Notes under the pieces: model-generated
What the model saw: the letters and a program-made list of their open reading frames with translations, nothing else
Databases searched by the model: none
Told to the model about the DNA's origin: nothing
Part shown: positions 10,741 through 21,623 of the stretch, piece after piece
Position numbering within the stretch: the first letter of the stretch is position 1
How the letters are laid out: each line of letters starts with the position of its first letter
Translations under genes and position numbers: made by a program
Origin: Aedes albopictus
Lineage: Eukaryota > Arthropoda > Insecta > Diptera > Culicidae
DNA: 64,000 nucleotides
Assembly (NCBI RefSeq): GCF_035046485.1
Contig: NC_085138.1
Location: 31,149,047-31,213,046 of the forward strand
Direction: 5' to 3'

Positions 10741-11889
10741 TAGAGTGTAGATACAATGGTGATGATGATGTAGTGATTGGTACTTTACAACACCATCACC
10801 AAGAGCAATCGCTGAAATGAAAATTCAGCCGGCCGGCCGGTGTCAATGATTGTGAACTACAGATTTTGATTGATTGTCGGTTGGAGTGCTTTCGATTTGT
10901 TAGCCTTCGGTGCTATCAGCAATGTGATGGATAGAAGGGAGCTCGGTGAGTCCTCTAGTAGTGCTACTAACTGGTCTGTCGTCCACATAATGTCTACATG
11001 ATGTAACATTATCTGGCTCTGAATTTGATTGACTGAACGTTTTGTAGTGGTTAGTCCATAATTGGCTTGATTAAAGCCTTTTAACGTGTCACTACACAAT
11101 GGCTTTTTCACAATCATGAAAATAAGTTTTTCTTCTGATGAAATTGTATACATAGTACCCTCTTGAATTTAATATAATCAACTGTATGATCTTTAGAATC
11201 TTTTTGCATTCTGGCAAACATACGGAGAATCTCAGGATGAACCGCACCATAACTTTCTCGTTGCGAAGATCTTTGCTGTCTCGTTGACCCGGATACCATC
11301 AGTAGCAGACATTGTGCACCGATATTGTGTTCTTCGGTAATATCCTAAGCGGACGAACAAAGAGTCCTTTCCTGTACGACCGACTCAGATTCAACAACAG
11401 ACCAGTGTCACTTCGCCAGAGATGGGTATTCGATCCTCCATTGCGGTCGAGAAATTATACGCAACATGACCCTACTGTAAGATTCATGAATGATTTCAAC
11501 GGACTACAAGATGTAATTTCTCTTAACATGACTACAGAAATGATTCAAGATAGATTAAGATTAAGGTATTTTTAAGAAATCAATGGAGAATATAAAGAAG
11601 AATGTTTTATCTAGTCTCTAAGTAGGGTAACGGGCTTGCAGCCTATAGTCCAAATACAAATACAAATATGACATTAGTTCTCCACATATCCAAAAAATCG
11701 TTTTTCGTTTTTTTTGCGCCTTTATATACATAAATATACATATATATTACCTCAGTGGGTTTTACATGGATGCTTAAGTAACGGACAGAAAGAAGGCAAC
11801 CATCATAACAGTGGTCTAGGACTGTACCATCTACAAATTTGAACGAATTTCTTAAAACTAATGCTAATGCGAAGGTCTCATTCTTAAGA
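10741..11889. other. Unassigned DNA with short frames
   Basis: Several 60-98-codon frames on both strands, none with a recognised domain. Around 11633-11665 there is GCTTGCAGCCTATAGTCC followed by repeated CAAATA, which looks like the 3' tail of a non-LTR retrotransposon (inference). The rest is unassigned. Confidence 0.3.
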
Positions 11890-13335
11890 TTAATCAATCT
11901 GCGAAGTATTTCCAGGAGATATCCCCGAGCAAGGAGGAACATGGAAGGAACTGATTCAGGAACTCCTGAAGGAACTCCAGGAGAACTTTTGAAAGAAATC
12001 GAAAAGGATCCCTGATGGAACTCCTGAACTGATTCCGGCAGGCACTGCTGTTTGAATCCTTGAAGGAACTTCTGCAGAAATCTCTGCATCTCTCCTTGTG
12101 AGATCCCTGCACAAATTCCTGGAGAAATCTCAGAGAATCAGGGAGAAATCCCCGAAGAAATTCCATGATGAATTCCAGGAATCCCCAAAGAATATCCAGA
12201 AGAGTTCCCTAAAGTTTTTTTAGGAGAAAGTTCCAAAGAAATTTCTGGAGAAATCCGCGAAATATTTCCAGAAGAACTCCCCGAAGAATATCCTGGAAGA
12301 GTACTCAAAGGATTTCCAAAAGTAATCCTCGAAGGATTTTAAGGATGAATCCCCGAAAGAATTTTAGTTTTAAACCTGGAGAATTCCCTGAATAAAATCC
12401 AGCAGGAATTATCAAAGAAACTTAATGAAAGATCTTTCAAGAAAATTCTGAAACATTCTTGACTACATTCCTAAAGAAAAGCTGTAAATAATTCCTAGAA
12501 AAAATCCGTCAAAAAACCTATAGAGAAATCCCTGATATCACTCCTGGAAAATCCCAGTAAAAATCTTAGGAGTGATCCCTGATAGAACTCGTGGAAGAAC
12601 ACCTGAAGGAACTTCCGGAGGAATCTCTAAAGAAAGTTCTGAAAGAATCACTTCTACTCCTGGAGGTATCATTGCATCCTCTTGGAAGAATCTGTGAAAG
12701 AAATTCTACAGAAATCCCTGAAAGAATTCCACGGGGAACTTCCAATGGAAAATCCCCCCTTAAAATCCTTGAAGAACCTCTGAAGAAACACCAGGACTAA
12801 TCCATGATGGAATTCCTGTAGGAATTCCCGAAGGTACTCCAGAAGAAATCCCTGAAGGAACTCCAAGAATAATATGAAAAGGAGAAAAATCTCCAAATCT
12901 GCTATATGAATTCCTAAACGAACTTCAGGAGGAATCCCAAATTGAACTCCTGGAATTATCCCTGAACATTCCTGGAATATTATCTGGAGGAACTCTTGTG
13001 GAAATATTTTAGGAGACATCTGATAAAAAATGCTTAAGGCATTCCTGAATCCTCCAGGAAAAATCTCTGAAGGAACTACTAGGGATACCAGGGACTCCTA
13101 GAGGAATTTCTGAATGAAACCCTGCAGAAATTCTTGAACTTCAGAAGGAATCCCTTAAGGAATTTCTAGGCTATTCTCTGAAGCGCCTCCCATAAGAATC
13201 CTTGAAAGAACTGCTGGGGAATTCCTTATTGGATGTTCATATGAATCTTCGAAGGAATTTTTTGGAGAAATTTTTAGTAGGAATCTCCGAAGTAACTGTA
13301 CTAAACCCTGATAAATTTTATGAAATAATCTGAAG
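11890..13335. repeat. Degenerate GGAATTCC-type purine tract
   Basis: Same class as 830-2312: GAACTCCTGGA, GGAATCCC and GAAGAAATCC words at quasi-regular spacing. Frames at 11894-12166 and 12669-13019 are products of this low-complexity tract. Confidence 0.65.
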
Positions 13336-13354
13336 GTATTTGACTCGACAAAAC

Positions 13355-13470
13355 ACTGAAGACGACCTTACAGTTGAAGTCGAAATACGTATCTGTAAAA
13401 AGATGCAAAGTCTTTGTGGAATAAAAAGGAACAGTACTTCACTCGATTTTCATTTTATTTACTGGTATTC
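13355..13470 (+). mobile_element. Single arm of foldback family (see 47420)
   Basis: CACTGAAGACGACCTTACAG through AGTTGAAGTCGAAATACGTA to GGAATAAAAAGGAACAG matches the right arm of the inverted-repeat element at about 47420-47670. The left arm is missing here. Confidence 0.55.
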
Positions 13471-14554
13471 CACTACTAAGCCCAGGTACATCATCATCTG
13501 CAAAATTATTAATGCTGAATAGCACAATTGTGCTGATTCGTCACAAAAGGGAAACCTAATAAAAAAAAAAACACAGATTCATCCACCTAGGCACTATCAC
13601 CGCCTTTCTCGTCGAATATGTACTCATGATCTTTCCATAGACGTAAGCCAAAATGTTCCTGAATTCTTCATATAGAAAAACAACATTTTTGGCGAGGCCA
13701 TCATCAATTTGGGAAACTTATTGATGGTACATATTCCGATAACAGCAAAACAGAGCTAAACAATATCAGACCTCTCAGTTTACTGCTCTACCACCTTAAC
13801 CCTAGTCGTGCATTGGGGTCATTATGACCCCATTCCATGCACTACGGCATCGGGGTGAGCGGCATATAATGCATGAAAAAGGTTAACTTTATTCACAATC
13901 ACAGATCACTTTATGATTTTCGACAAAGTTTTTTTCAGCACACTTTAGGCTAAATATTATTATCATTGGTAACACCATGTTAAATTTGAACTCCTTACAA
14001 AGAAAAATTTCAATCGTAATGAGCAGTAATTTTGGAAGCAAAAGGAGATTGAAGATTGAAATAACTTTGATCGGTGTTGACAGACTAAATTTTAGAATAA
14101 TAATTTTTGATGAGATCGCTTTGGTCACAATCGTGTTCATATATGAAGACTTTGCCCATTTCTTCACTTATAATCATACCCTACGTTTATAGGCTGCCAA
14201 AAAAGCTACGATTTGATTTATCGCTTAGACGTTTATTCTGTTCACTTTTATAATTCCGCTATTTGATGTGCAGCTTGCATGGGTTTTGTTCAATTTTACG
14301 TTTGACCACTTCCGGCGGGACACCTGGAACCGATTACAGTTGTCCCAAATATGGTCTGAGACTATATTCTTGTCAGCTGTTCATCGGGTTACCTTTTCTT
14401 GCTAACCGTTCGGCAAATTTTTGAGGAAGTCGCGATTTTATGTGCCACATGCATGATTTTGGTCCACCTTTATTTAATCACTTTTGATGGAACACCCGCA
14501 ACCGATTCCGAAATACTATTAAGTACTAGTTTTAGATGTGGCCTAAGACTATTT

Positions 14555-14807
14555 CTGGAGCTCGATTTGAATAGGTCGTATGTGCTTTTGTCGATTAAAA
14601 ATTCGATCAGTTGGATTCGCTCATAATAGCGAAAACCGTTGAAATTGAGCAAAGTTGATACAAACAGCAGATCCCTCACAAAACAGGCTTTCTGTTCCAT
14701 CATTGAAAGTTTGCAAAATATCTGCCATATTGCTACAATGACTAAAATAAACTGATCGAATTTTATATCGACAAAAGCACATACGACCTATTCAAATCGA
14801 GCTCCAG
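14555..14807. mobile_element. 253-bp MITE, 4-bp TSD ATTT
   Basis: Long inverted termini begin CTGGAGCTCGATTTGAATAG and contain GTCGTATGTGCTTTTGTCGA. The target duplication is ATTT (14551-14554 and 14808-14811). A second copy of the same length lies at 15400-15652. It is inserted in the composite element. Confidence 0.85.
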
Positions 14808-14889
14808 ATTTTTTTGTTAACCGTTCATCAGATTATCAAAAACGCCGCTTTGGTTTGATTCTATATTTTATCACTTCCGGCGGGTTACT

Positions 14890-16168
14890 CACACTAAGCT
14901 TTTATTACCGGGCTCGGTTATCGAATTACCGAATTCTCAACAGCTGAGCTCTCGGTAGTCACCTCGGTAATAGATATCAACTACCGATTACTCGGTAATA
15001 TGCTATGCTTGTCAAAATGTCAAAAATTACTGAGCTGTTCGTCAAAAAAATGCTGAATACTTTGTAACGGGAATGCCGAGTAATCAGTAAACTTTTTTTT
15101 TGTTTTTTTTTTTTGCATACGGAGAGTTTCAGTAGTTTTTTTTACGATTTTTCCTTTTTTTACCGGGGAATCAACTAAATCAAAATTAAGAATGAAATGT
15201 CATTTTTTTATTCAAAACATTTATGATGGTATGAAATTAGATGAAAAAATCCCAGAGCATGTGTATGTGACGGAAGCCACTGCTGCCATCATGCGAAGAA
15301 AAACCGTCCACACAGGAGTGCTACAATGCCCCATCATAAAATCATCAAAAGCACTGACTTCCGTAACGCTTAGGAACTCCGGAGATGGGAAAAACAATTC
15401 TGGAGCTCGATTTGAATAGGTCGTATGTGCTTTTGTCGATTAAAAATTCGATCAGTTGGATTCGCTTATTATAGCGAAAACCGTTGTAATTTAGCAAAGT
15501 TTATACATACAGCAGAATCCTCACAAAACAGGCTTTCTGTTCCATCATTAAAAGTTTGCAAAATATCTGCCATATTGCTACAATGACTAAAATAAACTGA
15601 TCGAATTTTATATCGACAAAAGCACATACGACCTATTCAAATCGAGCTCCAGAATTGAATGCTGCAGTGCTTTTTGTGACCTAAAATTTAGAGAAAACAT
15701 TTTACAAATGCGATGAGTAGGTACAAAAGTAACAAACATACCTGAATTTCACCTTCAACCAAGTTTTTTGTCCATGAAACTGTTTTTTTTATGAATTTTC
15801 ACCGTTTCGCACTCACCACACTGTCGCTTGAAAATACAAATGGCGTTACACATGCACTCCGGGAGCCAGGAACTGAGACCTCGTTTTGAAGAGTATTCAG
15901 TACTTTTTTACTGATTGAACGGTACTCTTAATCACTGAGCTCGGCGAGGAGCTCACTAAAAGTACCGAGTAATGCAATAACAATCTTAATTGGTATATGT
16001 TAATACTGAAGTTTGTAAAAATATTTTATCTTGCTGAGAGATCGGTAAAATTAATTACTGACATCGGTTATTTTTATAGCAATTTACTGGTTCCTCAGTA
16101 AAAATTTACTTTTACAGTTTAGACTCAGTAAAAATTATTACCGAGGAGAAATTTGGGATTTTAGTGTG
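14890..16168. mobile_element. TIR element CACACTAA, 1.28 kb
   Basis: Bounded by CACACTAA (14890) and TTAGTGTG (16161-16168), with interior words TTACCGAG and CTCGGTAAT near both ends. It separates two pieces of the composite-element array. No convincing target duplication and no transposase are seen. It is itself interrupted by the MITE at 15400. Confidence 0.55.
15400..15652. mobile_element. 253-bp MITE, second copy, TSD AATT
   Basis: Same length and ends as 14555-14807, with few substitutions between them. It is flanked by AATT (15396-15399 and 15653-15656). It sits inside the CACACTAA element, so it is younger than that element. Confidence 0.85.
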
Positions 16169-16262
16169 CTCGTCTCGTCACCCGTTTTGGAACACTACCG
16201 GTTCTCCAAAATATGGTCTGAGATTATTAACTGGCTAACCATTTATCATGTTACTGAATAAT

Positions 16263-17265
16263 CCCAAGTAACATTTTAAGTTTTGTTCGGCTCTACAAGA
16301 GATCTTCATGACCAATTTTATAAAACTTGCAATAAAACTGAATCATACATCAAAACCTCTTGATAACCTCTTTAAGCGTATCTTCCGGCTAAGTGGACCA
16401 CTCTCGGAGAGGTTTTGCAAACCGCATTAGGAGTAGCAATAAACCCGTTTTAAAACCTAGTTGAAATATTTCCCATTCTCGATTGTTGTTGTTTTTTTTT
16501 TTCAACAAAAACTATGACAGCTCAAGATGCAGAGAAGCTTCTTCGACGGCACGTAAAGTTCAGGAGGATACATTATTCGTAAGTAGAAAGCGATTATTTC
16601 AAAGTAGTATTTTAGTAGTTATTGTGCTGGTAGGCTTATGCGCATTCGAATTTACCGTGAATATTGGGGTTGCAGAATCATAAAATTGATGCGTTTCGAA
16701 AATAGTGAATATTATCATTTTGGAGTAAAATAAATCAATTTGTGAATTTTGTAAAACTATCCCGAATCGCAAGAAAACTCAGCAGAGAGAGTTTATTTAT
16801 GTGAGCATGTTATGAAAATGGTGGCAAACTATCAATTCATTGCTAATTTAAGCAAAATTAACTATTTTTCATTCACGTAAGTTGATTCTTCAATATGGCG
16901 ACGACCATAATCAGCGAAAATAAAACGAAAGCAGGTTTACTTTTATGATGACCGCAATAAACCTAGCAGTGTCGTAGTTTCTGCTTTTCTACCAACAGAT
17001 GTCGTTACTAATCGAACGGATCGCCATCTGTTGAGAGTTTTTAACAGTTTTATTGCGGTAATAATGATTGCCAGAAGGTTTACATATCGGAAAGTTTTGT
17101 TTACTCTTAAAATCTGTCTTTATGGATATCTTCAAGTATACTATAAAACATTTTATCAATGGTTTTCTTAAAAGCAGTCATAAAACTGTGAGTTTTAATT
17201 ATTGCTGTAATAAAACATTAATAAAAATCAAACAAAACCAATCAGCGATGGAATTGTTACTTGGG
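16263..17265. mobile_element. CCCAAGTAAC TIR element, copy 1
   Basis: A 1003-bp block with inverted ends CCCAAGTAACA and GTTACTTGGG. It is nearly identical to 38884-39899: I see one base change (near 16989 against 39610) and an altered stretch near the right end. Both copies hold a 66-codon frame starting at 16483 that I do not consider coding, because identity here reflects recent copying. No target duplication is recognised. Confidence 0.75.
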
Positions 17266-17482
17266 AAGTCATTGTTTGTCGCATGTATTGTTTTTTTTTT
17301 ACATTTGACCATTTCTGGCGGGACACCCGGAACCAGTTCTGCATCACACTGATATGGCTTGCGTCTATTTTCTTGCAACTGTTCATCATGTTACCTAAAA
17401 AGCCGTGATTTGAGGTATCGCATGCATGGGTTTGGTTTCACTTCCGGCCCGAAACCGTTTGCGGTCACTACCGGCAGTCTCT

Positions 17483-17600
17483 TGTAGTATAGCGGAATAT
17501 CACTGGTGAGAGTAGGCTGTGCCTGGAAGACTGACAGGAAAAAGCATGAAATAAAGGCATTGTTATTTAGTCATCTGAACAGTCAAGTGTGTTTATTACA
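17483..17600 (+). repeat. 5' LTR
   Basis: 118 bp, starting TG and ending CA, identical by eye to 20054-20171. It contains ATGAAATAAAGGC, a possible polyadenylation signal. Confidence 0.88.
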
Positions 17601-17601
17601 T

Positions 17602-17615
17602 TGGCGACGAGGATC
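17602..17615 (+). promoter_or_regulatory. tRNA-Ser primer-binding site
   Basis: TGGCGACGAGGATC begins one base after the 5' LTR. TGG complements the CCA end, and CGACGAGGAT complements the acceptor end recalled for insect tRNA-Ser(GCT). Confidence 0.7.
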
Positions 17616-18784
17616 TATCGGAACACGTGCAGGAAGAAGCCAGATCATGAAAAGAACGAAAGTGGGACGGAATGGACCACATTAACTGGATGCAACGCGG
17701 GGACCTTGCTGTATGATCATTGGTTTAGCAAGGTAGATGGCGATTAGGACGTGAATCGAAGCCGAGGAGCATTTCTTGTTGGTGGAAGGAACAATTTTGA
17801 TATTCATAGAGGTATGAGACAAGAGCGATGTGGTGGTGCCTTAAATGGAATATCGATGGATTCAGGTACGACCTACAACATTATTTTCGCTTGGATAATA
17901 TATTTTTGCTTATTGAAAATGTGCGGAGATTTTAATTGAATAAGAGCGCGCTTTTCTCGTTTGCACTGAGTTTATTCATAGATGCTGCATTATTAGTAAA
18001 ATGTAGTTGTTTGTGTAAAAGCTTTTGGACTAAAAAAAAATGATTTGAAAAGCCGTAAAACGGGAATGTACCCTGAGAATAGAACGAAAAGTACATTATT
18101 GTTCAAGAGAATGAATACAATGCAAATGCTGGGAGAATTATGAGAGAAAATGATATTGTTGTAGCACCGACGTAGTTGTAGTACAGATACCAAAGTGGTT
18201 CATACGAGGAAAGCCGTATTATTGTTGGATTGTTTCTTCATCAAATAATCTGGGCAATCTGAATTGGAAAAAAAAATTCTCCAAGTTGTCAAACAGTGAC
18301 AGTTTGTCTAGAGATGGATCTGAAAAGTAGATTGCTTTGACCTGTAAATCCTTAATCCTGCATTAGTATTCAAAGCGTGTTTTCGTCGGCGGGATGACTG
18401 TCAGGCAATGTATGAAGAAGGATAAGGAAGTAAGTGGCTCGTGTCATTGTTTTAAGAGAGTTTCAAAAGGAAACAGTGATTCCGTTTGAGAGAATTGTGA
18501 AAATGAGTCAACTACACTTCAATTTCCCCAGTATCTTGTGACTTTTTACTCATGCACATGTTCAACTAGTAGATTAAAAACATGTGCTATTTGAAGAAAA
18601 AAAAAAAAGGGACTGTAAATCCTGGTTCATTTGTGATTTCGTAGAAGTTCACGAAAATCACACTAATGATGAAAGGATTAGTTGTAGGAGGTTTACGAAA
18701 CTTCAATCTGATTCCAAGAAAAAACGTAGGGAATTTCGATATTCTGCTAAGTTAATATTATCTGTAAGAAAACAAGTCTATTCA

Positions 18785-19490
18785 AGATCAAATGAAGAAG
18801 AGCAATCTTAGTCCATTTGGCATAAATCCAGTCTACCATAAGATGCAGGAAGTCGATCTTCAGTCCATCTGTGGTAAAGGGATGTGAAAAGGAAACTTAA
18901 AATTTTAATCTGCAATGAAAAAGACCAAATGAAGGAGATTTGTCTCAGTCCATTTGACGGTCCAGTCTACCATGAGATGTAGGAGGTGAATCCTCAGTCC
19001 ATCTATGGTGAAGGGATGTGCAAAGGAAACATAAGGTGTCAGTCTGCGATAAAAAGACCAGATGAAGGAGATTCATCTCAGTCCATTTGGCAATCCAGTC
19101 TACCATGAGATGTGGGAGGTGAATCCTCAGTCCATCTATGGTAAAGGGATGTGCAAAGGAAACTCAAGGTTTCAGTCTGCGTTAAAAAAGACCAGATGTA
19201 GAAGATTCGTCTTAGTCCATCTAGCAATCCGGTCTACTTCGAGATGTAGGAAGTTCAACTTCAGTCCATCTGTGGTAAAGGGATATGCAAAGGAAACATA
19301 AAGTTTCAGTCTGCAATACAAAAGACGAAATGAACGAGATTCATCTCAGTCTATATAGAAGTCCGGTCTACCGTGAGATGTAGGGGGTGAGGAAACCTCA
19401 GTCCATCTATGGTAAAGGGAAATATAAAGTAAAGTGCAGTTCAGTCTACAATTAAATATGTAAAAACAAGACCAAATGCAGGAGACACAT
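18785..19490 (+). repeat. About 133-bp tandem repeat in LTR-element interior
   Basis: About five degenerate units with repeated landmarks: CTCAGTCCATTTGGC, CCAGTCTACCATGAGATG, AGTCCATCTATGGTAAAGGG and GGAAAC. Spacings between equivalent words are 137, 132, 135 and 132 bp. No conserved reading frame runs across the units. Confidence 0.75.
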
Positions 19491-20038
19491 CTCAGTAAAC
19501 TTAGACCGCGAGGAAGTATAAGAAACTCAAGTCCAGATGTGAAAAATATTAATACCAACATATATATATATATTTTTCAATTTCATTTAGGAATAACAAC
19601 CAATGTATTTTAGTGTGCCACAGCTACCATAGATGTGAGGTATATATATAGACGGTAAATGAAGCATCGTGAATCCTTCATTGATCAAGATTTAGGTAAG
19701 ATTATTCCATCTGTGGAAAAAGAGAAGAGAATGGCTGTTTAAAAGAGCTAAGTATGGATATCTTTAAAAATATAAAAATAAAAACAAATTCAAGTATATT
19801 CCCCACTAAATATAGATACACTTAATGACGGAGAAGATGGATGGCGCTGTTCGTGGAAGTTCACCCAAACTATTTCCATTGGAGGCAATATTCGTCAGTG
19901 CTGAAGTCAAGACATGTTTATTCGATTAAGTCAGGACATTGAAAATATGTTTATTCATGAGGAAATCTTAGGAGTCAAATGTTATGGGGGAATATTCTTA
20001 TTATGGTTATTCATTTGATCATTGTTTTTAAATTCATT

Positions 20039-20053
20039 GGGAAAAAGGAGAGA
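20039..20053 (+). promoter_or_regulatory. Polypurine tract
   Basis: GGGAAAAAGGAGAGA directly precedes the 3' LTR, the expected plus-strand priming site. Confidence 0.75.
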
Positions 20054-20171
20054 TGTAGTATAGCGGAATATCACTGGTGAGAGTAGGCTGTGCCTGGAAG
20101 ACTGACAGGAAAAAGCATGAAATAAAGGCATTGTTATTTAGTCATCTGAACAGTCAAGTGTGTTTATTACA
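20054..20171 (+). repeat. 3' LTR
   Basis: 118 bp, identical by eye to the 5' LTR and followed by the target duplication TCTCT. Confidence 0.88.
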
Positions 20172-20176
20172 TCTCT

Positions 20177-21135
20177 AAAATAGTCTGAGCCTATTTGCTT
20201 GCTAACGTTTATACGGTTATCAAAAAAGCCGCGCTGTGTCACATGCATGGGTTTGGTTCAATTTTATGTTTAGCCTTTTTTGGAGGGAACTATTTTCGGC
20301 ACTACTGACAGTCCCTAATGTGGTCTTAGCCTACTTCCTTGATAAGCGGTCATCAAGTTGTCGGCAAGGTTGTCGGAAATGCCGTGATTTGATGTGCCGC
20401 ATGCATAAGTTTTGTTTACCTCCATATACGGCCACTTCCGGCGGGACACCCGGAACCGGTTCCGAAACACTACCGGTTCAGATATGGTCTGATACTATTT
20501 TCTTGCCAGCTTTCAAAAGGTTATAAAAAAAGTCGCACTTAGATATGTCGCATGCATGGTTTTGATTCATTTTTATATTTGACCTTTTCCGGCGGGGCAT
20601 CCGGAACCGGTTTAGATATGGTTGGAGACTGTTTTAATGCTAACTGTTCATCAGGTTATCGAAATTGTCGCAATTTGATGTATCGCATGCATATATTTGA
20701 TTCACTTTTATATCTGGCCACCTCCAGCGGGACATCCGGAACCGGTTCCGGAACACCACCGGTTCAGATATGGTCTGAGACTGTTTTTTTGCTAACTGTT
20801 CATCAGGTTATCAAATTGCCGCGATTTGATGTATCGCATGCATAGTTTTGGATTATTTTTATATTCGACCACTTCCAGCGAGACATCCGGAACCGATTCT
20901 GGAACACTACCGGTACAGATATGGTCTGAGACTATTTTCTTACCAGCTTTCATTAGGTTTTCAAAAAAGCCGCGCTTTGTTATGTCGCATGCATGGATTT
21001 GGTTCACTTTTATATTTGGCCACTTCCGGCGGGACACCCGGAACCGGTTCCGGAACACACGGTTCAGATATGGTCTGAGACTGTTTTCTTTCTAACTGTC
21101 TATCAGGTAATCGAAAATGCCGCAGTTTGATGTGT
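20177..21135 (+). repeat. 152-bp tandem array of composite copy A
   Basis: About six diverged units sharing GTCGCATGCATGG, CACTTCCGGCGGGACACC, GGAACCGGTTCCGGAACAC and GGTTCAGATATGGTCTGAGA. Equivalent words are about 150-152 bp apart (for example near 20648, 20800 and 20950). It continues, interrupted, from pieces at 14290-14550 and 17290-17480. The short frames here are shadows of the repeat. Confidence 0.8.
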
Positions 21136-21287
21136 CGAATATATGTGTTTGTTACATACGGCTGGACCGATCCGAACCATTTTCAATAGGGAAAATGGGA
21201 CCGGATTCCGCGTCGAATGAACCGTCGGTCATTAAAATCGGTTGAGGTTTACTGCCAAAAAGTGATGTGAGTTTTTTTTGTACATAT

Positions 21288-21288
21288 A

Positions 21289-21342
<54 letters not shown>
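21288..21342 (+). repeat. CA microsatellite, left part
   Basis: The CA/TACA run belongs to the composite element, matching the CA block at 61261-61390 and its left flank (CCATTTTCAATAGG, GAATGAACCRTCGGTC). It is interrupted at its right end by retrotransposon element 1. Confidence 0.9.
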
Positions 21343-21345
<3 letters not shown>

Positions 21346-21623
21346 GGGGCAGCAGGGACGAAAGTCCTGGGGCCTGACGCACCCCCCCGCTTGCGAGTCA
21401 GCCGCGTAGTCGCCGGCTAAGAATAGGACTACTAACCCGAATTCAAGGTGTCAAGCGACCCGTGCTGAGGAATGAGTGATCGAGGGGGTGAAAAAGATGC
21501 TCGATCTTTAACGGAGCCTGTGGGGTACCTGGGCACCCCCCACAGTAAGCTGTCCCTTACCGCGTTAATGCAGGGCTCTGGCGTGGTGGACATTCTTTCC
21601 CGTGCTACTCGTGGGATTTAATC

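Larger units (their letters stand above)
17483..20171 (+). mobile_element. Non-autonomous LTR retrotransposon
   Basis: Two 118-bp LTRs that look identical by eye (TGTAGTATAG...TTATTACA) are flanked by the 5-bp target duplication TCTCT (17478-17482, 20172-20176). Directly inside is a primer-binding site TGGCGACGAGGAT, complementary to the 3' end of insect tRNA-Ser(GCT) with CCA as I recall it. A polypurine tract GGGAAAAAGGAGAGA abuts the 3' LTR. The 2.45-kb interior has no gag or pol frame and is largely a tandem repeat, so the element must be mobilised in trans. Identical LTRs imply a recent insertion. It lies within the composite element. Confidence 0.88.

Noticed and set aside
10820..10845. 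GGCCGGCCGG palindrome
   Set aside because: Short GC palindrome without repeated context. No support for a regulatory site.
16483..16683. 66-codon frame, identical at 39104-39304
   Set aside because: Identity is explained by the near-identical 1.0-kb elements. No domain, and AT-rich homopolymer at its start.
20236..21095. Series of 75-97-codon frames with similar proteins, also at 59.4-60.7 kb
   Set aside because: They repeat with the 152-bp unit and shift frame between units (152 is not a multiple of three), so they are repeat shadows.
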